Origin: Saprospiraceae bacterium | GTDB lineage: Bacteria > Bacteroidota > Bacteroidia > Chitinophagales > Saprospiraceae | DNA length: 51,184 nucleotides | Direction: 5' to 3' | Assembly (NCBI GenBank): GCA_021299835.1 | Contig: JAJTER010000025.1 | Coordinates: 1 to 51,184 of the forward strand | Shown here: piece after piece, positions 26,728-34,247 of the stretch | Numbering within the stretch: position 1 is the first letter of the stretch | Layout of the letters: every line of letters starts with the position of its first letter | The notes under the pieces: model-generated | Told to the model about the DNA's origin: nothing | The model's input: only the letters and a program-made list of their open reading frames with translations | Databases searched by the model: none | Program-made: the position numbers and the translations under genes

Positions 26728-29271
26728 ATGTTGAAAATATCTGATAGTACTAAAAGTCAAAGAGCAATTGGCTTAAATCAAACGCTTAACAAGCAAGCGG
26801 AGTCCACTTCTATTAATAATATAGCAATTACCTCACCTTCCAATAAAATTTCACAATTAAAAACAACAGATGTAAATAATACAAATTCTGAAGTAGGAAT
26901 AAAAACGCTTGATAATGAATTACCATTCCAATTAAAATCAGGAATTGAACAATTGTCAGGAATTTCAATGGGAGACGTTAAGGTACATCATAATTCCGAT
27001 AAGCCAGCACAATTACAAGCACATGCCTATGCACAAGGTACAGATATACATTTGGCTAAAGGACAAGAAAAACATCTGCCACATGAAGCTTGGCATGTAG
27101 TTCAGCAAAAACAAGGCCGAGTTAAACCAACAACTCAGTTAAAAGCAGGTATTCCTTTAAATGACGACATAGGTTTAGAAAAAGAAGCTGATGTTATGGG
27201 GGCAAGGGCTTTGCAAATGAAAACATTTTCTCTTTTGGATTATAAGACGGAAAATTCATTTCAAAGAAAAGAGATAATACAAAGAGAGCCTAATTTTGAA
27301 TATCCTGAAAAAGAAAAACCTGAAAAAACAGTTGGAGAATTAATATCAAGTTTTGATAGTAAAGCTCCGGCTAATAAACTAGACCAAGAGGAATTAGAAC
27401 CTGAATTGAATGAAATTTTTGTGAATGATGATGTTATTCAGAATGATAATCCAATGTCATCTCAACCAGAAAAGGAAACACCTACCAAAAAGATAGAAAA
27501 TATTACTACTTTAATTACAGCTTTGTCAAAAAACGTTAAAACATTTAAAGCAAAAAAAGAAGAAGAAGGAAAAAAAGCTGAAGCAGAAGAAGTACTCAAC
27601 AAAGCTGCAAAAGCTGCTACTAATGCTGAAGATGCAATAAAAAAACTTACACTTTTAGTAGCCAAAAGTGCTGAACAAAATAAAATACAACAAAGGCTTC
27701 AATTAGCAGCATCCGAAGCAAAAAAAACTGTGTCTGAAAAAGCGGCAGAAACGGCAAGAGTCGCAGCAGAAGCGGAAGCAGCAAGAATCATAGCCGAAGC
27801 TGAAGCAGCAAGAGTCGCAGCCGAAGCTGCAGAAGCAACAAGAATTGCAGCCGAAAACACAACACTAAAAGCTATAAATGATGCAGAAAAAGAAGCAGAA
27901 ACGGCCAAATTAAAAGTAGATGAATATTTAGGTTCAGATAGTTTCGTAGGAAATATTTTAGAATTAGCCGCAGTACCAGGAAAAACAATGGATACAGTAG
28001 CAAAAGGATTGAAAGCTGGTTCAGAAAACAGAGAATTATTAGAAAACAACGTAACTAAAGGAGCTTTTTTAGGGAATTTAGCAGATACTTGTGAATTGTT
28101 ATCTACCGCAGGAAATTTTTACAACAGCGAAAAAAAACCTGCTGATTTAGCTTTATTAGGATTAACTGTTGGAAAATTCACTACTGGTGTTGTTGATACG
28201 ATTAATACATACATGGGAGGTGAATTAATTGGACAAGGACTATCCACGGCGGTTACTTTGTTGCCCGGAATTAAAGCTGGATTGGGTGCATTTAAAAATG
28301 GGGTCGAAGGTTACCAAACTACTTTAAAACTGATTGGTATAAATGAATTATTAGAAAAATCTGGCCATCTAACTCCCGAAAATATTGAAGTTCTAGAAAA
28401 ATATAGGACTGCCATAAAATGGAAATTAGGTGAAATTGGCGTAGATTTTATTTTAAATGCTGCCGAATCAATTGCAATGATCTTTCCACCAGCACAAGTA
28501 GGTATTGCAGTATTGCATGCTTCTATAAATTTATTTAAGTTTGCGTGTAAACAATACATGAGTTATAAAGACAACCAGGAATTAAAAAGGTCTGAAAGAA
28601 TTGGGGACGTAGATGTGGAAAAATTAAAAGCCGATAAAATTGAAGAAAAATCTGAAAGGCTTGGATTTATTGATGCACTACAATCTCTTTCAAAATTAGA
28701 AAATTTAGAACAAGACAGAGATAAAAATAAGCAAGCAATTATTGATGAAGAAATAAATCTGGATAAAAAGATTAAACAGGTAAACGATTTTAGTTTAGGG
28801 AAAGAAGAAATTACTAGAGATAATGTTGCCACTTTTTTAAAGCTAGAAAGATTAACCATACTTAGTATAAAAAAAGAAGTTACTGATGAAAAAAGTCTAA
28901 CTACACGCTTTTTTAATTTTTTCAAACTCCCTCAGAAAGAAATAATTATAGCTGATTTAATTAAGAAGGGAGCTATTAATTTCGATAAAATAGAAGAGGC
29001 AGATATTAATAATTTAGATCCTACGGCATCTAATTATTTTTTCGACAAAACAAGAGAGGCAATTCAAGTAGCTTCTAATAGAAAACATATTTCAGCAAAT
29101 GAAAGGCTTGATATGTTGACAGAAATGTTATTAACAAAACATGACGATTATGTAATCAGAGGTTATATGATAGATAAATACAAAGATTCAAATGTATATA
29201 AAGTTGGTGATTCTGATAAAATTCAATTTACGCAAAGTGTAAATAGGTTTAAACTTGATATGAAACTATAA
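26728..29271 (+). CDS. eCIS-core (DUF4157) domain protein with coiled coil and hydrophobic C-terminal region, putative effector
   Basis: An 847-aa protein with no signal peptide. Residues about 63-165 form a DUF4157/eCIS-core domain: LPFQLKSGIEQLSGISMGDV, VHHNSDKPAQLQAHAYAQG, then LPHEAWHVVQQKQG with the metalloprotease-like HEAWH (119-123) and GLEKEADVMGARA with possible further ligands. These domains mark cargo of extracellular contractile injection systems and related toxins. A charged linker follows, then an Ala/Glu/Lys-rich coiled coil (about 265-400) containing 9-residue repeats. Next comes a partly hydrophobic segment (about 405-610: LADLALLGL-like stretches, LSTAVTLLPGIKAGLGAF, IAMIFPPAQVGIAVLHAS), then a charged helical tail. 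I recognise no catalytic toxin domain in the C-terminal half. A TTG at 26725 precedes the preferred ATG. No injection-system structural genes are in the window. Confidence 0.85.
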   Translation: MLKISDSTKSQRAIGLNQTLNKQAESTSINNIAITSPSNKISQLKTTDVNNTNSEVGIKTLDNELPFQLKSGIEQLSGISMGDVKVHHNSDKPAQLQAHAYAQGTDIHLAKGQEKHLPHEAWHVVQQKQGRVKPTTQLKAGIPLNDDIGLEKEADVMGARALQMKTFSLLDYKTENSFQRKEIIQREPNFEYPEKEKPEKTVGELISSFDSKAPANKLDQEELEPELNEIFVNDDVIQNDNPMSSQPEKETPTKKIENITTLITALSKNVKTFKAKKEEEGKKAEAEEVLNKAAKAATNAEDAIKKLTLLVAKSAEQNKIQQRLQLAASEAKKTVSEKAAETARVAAEAEAARIIAEAEAARVAAEAAEATRIAAENTTLKAINDAEKEAETAKLKVDEYLGSDSFVGNILELAAVPGKTMDTVAKGLKAGSENRELLENNVTKGAFLGNLADTCELLSTAGNFYNSEKKPADLALLGLTVGKFTTGVVDTINTYMGGELIGQGLSTAVTLLPGIKAGLGAFKNGVEGYQTTLKLIGINELLEKSGHLTPENIEVLEKYRTAIKWKLGEIGVDFILNAAESIAMIFPPAQVGIAVLHASINLFKFACKQYMSYKDNQELKRSERIGDVDVEKLKADKIEEKSERLGFIDALQSLSKLENLEQDRDKNKQAIIDEEINLDKKIKQVNDFSLGKEEITRDNVATFLKLERLTILSIKKEVTDEKSLTTRFFNFFKLPQKEIIIADLIKKGAINFDKIEEADINNLDPTASNYFFDKTREAIQVASNRKHISANERLDMLTEMLLTKHDDYVIRGYMIDKYKDSNVYKVGDSDKIQFTQSVNRFKLDMKL
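27754..27855 (+). repeat. Degenerate ~27-bp tandem repeat encoding an Ala/Glu heptad-like region
   Basis: Three to four imperfect copies encode ARVAAEAEA, ARIIAEAEA, ARVAAEA(AEA) and TRIAAEN within the DUF4157 protein. The repeat gives an amphipathic helix and makes a long antisense open frame here that is not a gene. Confidence 0.7.
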
Positions 29272-29280
29272 TATATTTTT

Positions 29281-29712
29281 ATGAACAAATCATTAAATAA
29301 TATAATTTACGAACAGTTAAAAAAGTTAGAAATCACTGATTATAATGATCAAATAATTCCTGGTGAAAATTTAATTGTTTTTAAGAAAAAGATAAATGAT
29401 AAAATATTTCCCATTAATCTACTATATCAAACATTGGAAGATAAATTTGTCATGCGCTTAATTTGTACCTACTTAATCCCATTTAAAGAACCAGGAAAAG
29501 ATTTCTATCAAATATTAGAAAAACTATCCAGTATTTGTATTTTAGGATATTTATCATTTTCTGAAGAAAATGAACAATTTTTTATCACTTATAATTCACA
29601 ATTCGTATCAAAAACTGAAATTTTTAATCAGAATGATTCCCTCGATACACATCTAAAAGTATCCTTTGACATGATTGGTATGAATTATCATGAAATTTTC
29701 GATAAAAAATAA
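29281..29712 (+). CDS. Small protein of unknown function paired with the DUF4157 gene
   Basis: A 143-aa acidic soluble protein with no signal peptide or membrane span, starting 9 nt after the DUF4157 gene on the same strand. The pattern is a short N-terminal helix (SLNNIIYEQLKKLEI), several beta strands (LIVFKKKINDKIFPINLLYQ, FVMRLICTYLIPF), a helix (DFYQILEKLSSICILGYLSF) and a strand plus helix at the end. This alternation, and its place beside a large secreted-type protein, would suit a YbjN/type III-chaperone-like fold or an immunity protein, but no diagnostic motif is seen. The function is unknown. Co-transcription with the upstream gene is likely. Confidence 0.75.
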   Translation: MNKSLNNIIYEQLKKLEITDYNDQIIPGENLIVFKKKINDKIFPINLLYQTLEDKFVMRLICTYLIPFKEPGKDFYQILEKLSSICILGYLSFSEENEQFFITYNSQFVSKTEIFNQNDSLDTHLKVSFDMIGMNYHEIFDKK

Positions 29713-29713
29713 G

Positions 29714-30364
29714 TTAAACTCCAAATCGGCTGCAGATTGGGCATTTTTCAATAATGTGTCCCCTGGCGGGACAGTAGGAACGGCCATAAAAGATAATCTG
29801 CAAGTGAAGTTTATTCCAAATCTTTTTAGGAAAAAGCTGTTTTAAATCCCTTTCCGTTTCCTCCACATTTTTTCCGGAGGTTAATCCCCAGCGGGTAGCT
29901 AATCTGTGGATATGCGTATCAACAGGAAATGCAGGAACGCCAAAGGCCTGACTCATTACCACCGAAGCCGTTTTATGTCCAACGCCGGGTAAACTTTCCA
30001 GATCTTCAAAAGTTTCAGGAACCTGTCCATGATATTTATCTATCAAAATATTGGATAACCCTGAAATAGCCTCTGATTTCTTAGGCGATAAACCACAAGG
30101 TCTAATAATCTCCTTTATTTTAGCTACGGGAACTTTTGACATATCCAAGGGATTATCTGCCAATGCAAAAAGAAAAGGCGTAACCTTATTAACACGTTCA
30201 TCGGTACATTGAGCTGATAAAAGAACGGAAATTAACAAGGTGTATGGATCTTTATGATCTAGTGGAATAGGCGTTTCCGGATATAGCTGTTCTAAAAAAA
30301 CAGCAATTTCCTTTGCTTTCCTTGCGGGAGACCGCCATTTTTTACCTGTAAATAAAGGTTCCAT
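29714..30364 (-). CDS. nth: Endonuclease III-type DNA glycosylase/AP lyase
   Basis: A 216-aa base-excision-repair enzyme that removes oxidised pyrimidines and nicks at the abasic site. The helix-hairpin-helix LESLPGVGHKTASVVM holds the catalytic lysine (K131) and FPVDTHIHRLATRWGL the catalytic aspartate (D149). LSAQCTDERVN is also typical. The C-terminal iron-sulfur motif is incomplete: C198 and C208-x2-C211 are present, but the usual fourth cysteine is absent because the protein ends four residues after SRFG's start (CSRFGV). The ATG at 30364 is preferred to a GTG at 30370. The start lies inside the 3' end of purM (23-nt overlap), indicating coupled expression. Confidence 0.92.
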   Translation of the reverse strand: MEPLFTGKKWRSPARKAKEIAVFLEQLYPETPIPLDHKDPYTLLISVLLSAQCTDERVNKVTPFLFALADNPLDMSKVPVAKIKEIIRPCGLSPKKSEAISGLSNILIDKYHGQVPETFEDLESLPGVGHKTASVVMSQAFGVPAFPVDTHIHRLATRWGLTSGKNVEETERDLKQLFPKKIWNKLHLQIIFYGRSYCPARGHIIEKCPICSRFGV

Positions 30365-31517
30365 GACCACTTTCTAAACGAACTTCGTTTTGTTCCGCAT
30401 TTTCAACATAACCAGCAACGCAAGCGTCAATGTTAAATGATTTAGCTAATGTAACGATCTCATTTCCCATCCCTTTGTCAACATAAACTTCTAAACGTTG
30501 TCCCATATTAAAAACCGTGTACATTTCAGACCATTCTGTATTACTCTCTGATTGAATCAAATTGAAAATAGGCGGAATGGGTAATAAATTGTTTTTTACA
30601 ATTCTCTTCTTATTAAGAAATTTTAAAACCTTCGTTTGTCCCCCACCTGTACAATGAATTAATCCTTGAAGTTGAGGTTTGAAAGCATTAAAAAGGGAAC
30701 GAATGAAAGGTAAATAGGTTCTTGTAGGAGAAAGAAGTAATGAACCAATATTATGAGATTCACCCTCTATCAAAAGACTGTCGGTTAATTTTTTAGTACC
30801 TGCATACACATAATTTTCGTCTATTGAAGGATCGAAAGATTCAGGATATTTAGACGCATAACTATGTTCTAAAACATCGTGTCTTGCTGAAGTCAGACCA
30901 TTGCAACCTATACCAGAATTATAATTCTTTTCATAGGTTGACATGCCCGATGAGGATAAAACGACTAATTCAGCGCCCTCCTTTATATCAGTATCAAAAA
31001 CATCTTGCTTTCTCATTCTGGCAAAGGCAGTATATCCAATATCTGCAACCCTGACGATATCACCCACATCAGCAGTTTCACCACCCGCCAGATGAATATT
31101 AAAGTCCATACTCTTTAAAAAATCTGCAAAGTTTGAGGTTCCCTGAATAATAGCGGATAATACCTGCCCTGGAATAAGCTTTTTATTCCTGCCAATGGTA
31201 GATGAAAGAATAAAATGATCATAACAACCCGCGCAGGCCATATCGTCTATATTCATAACAATGGCATCCTGAACAATATTATTCCAAACAGAAATATCGT
31301 TAGTTTCCCTCCAATATAAATAGGCCAAACTTGTTTTGGTTCCAGCCGTATCAGCATGCATTATATTGCAATAATCTGCATCCCCAGAGGCAACATCGGG
31401 TATAATTTTACAAAAAGCATTAGGAAATAAACCCTTATCTAAATTTTTGATAGCATCATGAACTTCTTCTTTAGAAGAAGAAACGCCTCTTTTCTCGTAA
31501 TTACCTCCTGTGTTCAT
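30342..31517 (-). CDS. purM: Phosphoribosylformylglycinamidine cyclo-ligase (AIR synthase)
   Basis: A 391-aa purine-biosynthesis enzyme that closes the imidazole ring of FGAM to give AIR using ATP. The start at 31517 (MNTGGNYEKRGVSSSKEEV) gives the usual N-terminus; an ATG at 31562 would add 15 hydrophobic residues absent from the family. Signature segments are MHADTAGTKTSLAYLYW, MNIDDMACAGCYDHFILSSTIGRNKKL, AGGETADVGDIVR and CTGGGQTKVLKFL. The longer form with these insertions is usual in Bacteroidota. Its 3' end overlaps nth. Confidence 0.93.
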   Translation of the reverse strand: MNTGGNYEKRGVSSSKEEVHDAIKNLDKGLFPNAFCKIIPDVASGDADYCNIMHADTAGTKTSLAYLYWRETNDISVWNNIVQDAIVMNIDDMACAGCYDHFILSSTIGRNKKLIPGQVLSAIIQGTSNFADFLKSMDFNIHLAGGETADVGDIVRVADIGYTAFARMRKQDVFDTDIKEGAELVVLSSSGMSTYEKNYNSGIGCNGLTSARHDVLEHSYASKYPESFDPSIDENYVYAGTKKLTDSLLIEGESHNIGSLLLSPTRTYLPFIRSLFNAFKPQLQGLIHCTGGGQTKVLKFLNKKRIVKNNLLPIPPIFNLIQSESNTEWSEMYTVFNMGQRLEVYVDKGMGNEIVTLAKSFNIDACVAGYVENAEQNEVRLESGHGTFIYR

Positions 31518-31586
31518 AGTAAATATTAAGCTATAAAGGTAAAAGTAATTTTTAGAAATCAAATATGGTTTAATTCATAAAAGCAT

Positions 31587-31594
31587 TATATTTG
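31587..31594 (+). promoter_or_regulatory. Candidate -7 element for the M23 peptidase pseudogene
   Basis: TATATTTG exactly matches the -7 consensus, 33 nt before the ATG at 31627. The promoter thus seems intact although the gene behind it is broken. Confidence 0.4.
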
Positions 31595-31626
31595 AATTTA
31601 TAATTTTACCCCCTATTTTTCTGACG

Positions 31627-32636
31627 ATGAAATATCTTAAAAGATTTTATTTACCTCTATTATCGATTACCGGTTTAATCATCCTGATTATATTTTCTAA
31701 TGAATTACCTTTCAGCGGATTATTAAGAAAGGAGAAGCCAAATCTCTCAAAACTTGGTTATTTACCCTTAGTAATTCCTACCATTAAATATGGTTTTGCT
31801 ATTGATACCTTTTCTATGACTGAAAAGACGATTAAAAACGGTGAGGTCATAGGTAATATATTAAATAATAATGGAGTAGATGCTCAAATCATTCATAATA
31901 TAATGAGTGATAATCAACATATTTTTAAACCGAGTAACTTCAGAGTAGGTGAAAAATATACCTTATTTAAAAGTATAGACGGTAAAGAATTAGAAAATTT
32001 AAAATTGTATATGAAAGCCATAATATTGAAGGTAAAGAGATAGGTGCTGGTCTTGTATTAGCTGCAAAATACGAAATGGAGAAGAACACTATAAATGCTA
32101 TCTATTATAGTAAACCAGCTTTCAAAGGATATTATGACCTTGAAGGAAGACCATTGAATAAAGGATTTTTACGATCTCCCTTACGGTTTTCACGCATTAG
32201 TTCCTATTTTAATACTTCAAGATTACATCCCATTTTAAGAAGGGTCAGACCACATTTCGGTACTGATTATGCTGCGCCTCATGGGACGCCTATTATGTCT
32301 GTAGGAAATGGCGTAGTATTAGAAGCAAGATATTCTGGAGGAAATGGAAATTATGTAAAAATAAGACACGATAAACAGCATACTACACAATATTTACACA
32401 TGTCGCGCATTGGACCTGGAATAAGAAGTGGAGCTCAGGTTCAACAGGGTCAAACCATTGGTTTTGTGGGATCTACCGGCTTGGCCACAGGTCCACATGT
32501 ATGTTTTAGGTTTTGGAAAAACGGACAACAAGTTAATCATCTAAGACTATCTTTCCCTCCTCCCGAACCACTTCCTAAAGAGGAAATTCCATCGTTTAAT
32601 AAAGAAAAGGAAGGTATAATAGCACTACTGAATTAA
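31627..32636 (+). pseudogene. M23 family metallopeptidase, disrupted by internal deletion and frameshift
   Basis: Two frames encode parts of one cell-wall endopeptidase. The first (31627-32043, 138 codons) has an N-terminal membrane anchor (LPLLSITGLIILIIFSN) and the usual LysM-like/helical region up to YTLFKSIDGKELENLK. It then reads nine more codons to a stop. The second frame, open from about 31986, resumes with KFKIVYESHNIEGKEIGAG and continues through the LytM domain: ISSYFNTSRLHPILRRVRPHFGTDYAAPHGTP (H and D zinc ligands), QYLHMSR and GPHVCFRFWKNG. In related proteins about 80-90 residues lie between these two points, so an out-of-frame deletion of roughly 250 bp near 31995-32010 is inferred. 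A sequencing or assembly error could also explain it. The C-terminal part alone (ATG at 32076) would lack an export signal. Confidence 0.8.
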
Positions 32637-32640
32637 ATCA

Positions 32641-33204
32641 TTAGTTCCAGGAAAAATTCTCAGGGATATCAGCAAGGGGTGGATAATGTTTTCTTTTATC
32701 CTTTAGCATATTTTTCCAAACAGCATGTGAAGAGAACTTAAACAAATAGTTAGCGTCCATATTCGTTGATATCCATGCATTTTCTTTCATCTCTTCCTCT
32801 AATTGTCCTTTATCCCACCCAGTATAACCAGCAAAAAAACGAATATCATTAGGCTTAATAAGATCATTTTTAACCAGAAATTTCAACATTTTAAAGTCCC
32901 CACTCCAAAAAATTCCTGGACAAACAGGAACACTATCATTCAATATTGAACCCGAACTGTGTAAAAAATGAAGAGTATTCGTTTCGACAGGACCACCCTT
33001 AAAAATATTTACTCCAAAAGGAGGGAAAGATTCCAGTGCATCATTAATAGATGAAATCATTGGTTTATTAAAAACAAATCCTATGGTTCCCTGATCGTTA
33101 TGGGAACAAATAATCACTGCCGCACGTGTAAAATTAGGATCATCCATAAAAGGACTGGCTAATAAGACTTTACCAGTTGAAATTTTAAGGTCTTGTCTGA
33201 TCAT
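32641..33204 (-). CDS. YqgE/AlgH family protein
   Basis: A 187-aa cytoplasmic protein of the UPF0301 family. The family patterns are clear: KISTGKVLLASPFMDDPNFTRAAVIICSHN, GTIGFVFNKP, FKGGPVETNTLHFLHS and FFAGYTGWDKGQLEEE. No enzymatic role is established for the family; AlgH was named for an effect on alginate genes in Pseudomonas. The start is 1 nt from the fabD stop, so it is probably in the same transcript. Confidence 0.92.
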   Translation of the reverse strand: MIRQDLKISTGKVLLASPFMDDPNFTRAAVIICSHNDQGTIGFVFNKPMISSINDALESFPPFGVNIFKGGPVETNTLHFLHSSGSILNDSVPVCPGIFWSGDFKMLKFLVKNDLIKPNDIRFFAGYTGWDKGQLEEEMKENAWISTNMDANYLFKFSSHAVWKNMLKDKRKHYPPLADIPENFSWN

Positions 33205-33205
33205 T

Positions 33206-34093
33206 TTAAATTGCTGTTGTTTCCATTTGCCTATCGACCTTTTTTATTAAGCCTTGAAGAACTTTTCCATTGCCCCCAACCTCTGTGAAACTATTAACAC
33301 CGTCAGCAATCATATTTTGCATTATTTGAGTCCATCTCACCGGTGCAGTTAACTGGTTATTTAAATTAATTCGAATCATGTCGGAATTTGTTTCTGGCAA
33401 TCCAGTAACATTTTGATAAATTGGACAGATAGGGGAATTAAAAGTTGTATTTAAAATGGCTTTTGCTAAATGTTCAGCTGCTGAGGACATTAATGGTGAA
33501 TGAAAAGCACCGCCTACAGTTAAAGGAATGGCTCTTCCTCCTTCTAATTCCTTGCATTTATTCATAGCTTCGTTAACCGCTTCAAGAGAACCTGAAATAA
33601 CTAATTGACCAGGACAATTATAATTTGCCGGAACTACTATACCAGCCTTCACATCCTTACAAACATCTTCCACCATGGCGTTTGCTAAACCAATGATAGC
33701 TGCCATAGTTCCAGGATTATCTTCACATGATTTTTGCATGGCTAATGCACGTTGATAAACTAATTTTAAACCGTCTTCAAAAGATATACACCGAGCGGCA
33801 ACTAAAGCTGAAAATTCTCCTAAAGAATGCCCAGCCACAACATCCGGGTGAAAATGTTCACCTAATAAAGCAATTTTAATAGTAGAATGAATGAATAAAG
33901 CGGGTTGAGTAACTTTTGTTTGTACAAGTTCTTCTGCATTGCCATTAAACATAATATCAGATATTCTAAAGCCAAGAATTTCATTTGCTCTTTCAAATAA
34001 TTCTTTAGCTATCTCCGACGATTCATACATGTCTTTACCCATTCCTGTGAACTGAGCTCCTTGTCCAGGAAAAACAAATGCCTTCTTTAACAT
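33206..34093 (-). CDS. fabD: Malonyl-CoA:ACP transacylase
   Basis: A ~295-aa cytoplasmic enzyme that loads malonate from CoA onto acyl carrier protein for fatty-acid synthesis. It starts KKAFVFPGQGAQFTGMG. The nucleophile is in VAGHSLGEFSALVA (S90), the arginine that binds the malonyl carboxylate should be in YQRALAMQ, and the catalytic histidine is in VGGAFHSPLM. Two ATGs (34093 and 34099) are possible; 34093 gives MLKKAFVF. A good promoter match lies 24 nt upstream. It precedes yqgE with 1 nt between them. Confidence 0.95.
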   Translation of the reverse strand: MLKKAFVFPGQGAQFTGMGKDMYESSEIAKELFERANEILGFRISDIMFNGNAEELVQTKVTQPALFIHSTIKIALLGEHFHPDVVAGHSLGEFSALVAARCISFEDGLKLVYQRALAMQKSCEDNPGTMAAIIGLANAMVEDVCKDVKAGIVVPANYNCPGQLVISGSLEAVNEAMNKCKELEGGRAIPLTVGGAFHSPLMSSAAEHLAKAILNTTFNSPICPIYQNVTGLPETNSDMIRINLNNQLTAPVRWTQIMQNMIADGVNSFTEVGGNGKVLQGLIKKVDRQMETTAI

Positions 34094-34116
34094 AATCATT
34101 CTTTATTGTTATCAGG

Positions 34117-34145
34117 CAAAAATACAAATAAACCATTTATTCAAA
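34117..34145 (-). promoter_or_regulatory. Promoter of fabD-yqgE
   Basis: On the minus strand the sequence has TTTG (34145-34142), a 17-nt spacer and TATTTTTG (34124-34117), close to the Bacteroidota primary-sigma consensus TTTG-N17-23-TAnnTTTG. The -7 element lies 24-30 nt before the start. Confidence 0.65.
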
Positions 34146-34247
34146 GGAATAAACTTTATAAGAGTTTCGTCTATGACCCTATCCAATTCATCTTATTTTT
34201 TTGTACTTTAGTGCAAATCGACCTATCATTATAAAAAATTAAACATT

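Noticed and set aside
27699-28049. Antisense open frame rich in Ala and Ser over the DUF4157 gene
   Set aside because: It is the mirror of the Ala/Glu repeat region and has composition-driven low complexity only.
26700-29712. A full contractile injection or phage-like locus around the DUF4157 gene
   Set aside because: Flanking genes are ptrB and nth; no sheath, tube, baseplate or ATPase gene is in the window.
31518-31562. Longer PurM N-terminus
   Set aside because: The extra 15 hydrophobic residues are absent from the family and would not suit a cytoplasmic enzyme.
32076-32636. Second half of the M23 gene as an independent small peptidase
   Set aside because: It has no signal peptide, and its open frame extends upstream with family-typical sequence that joins the first half, so it is part of a broken gene.
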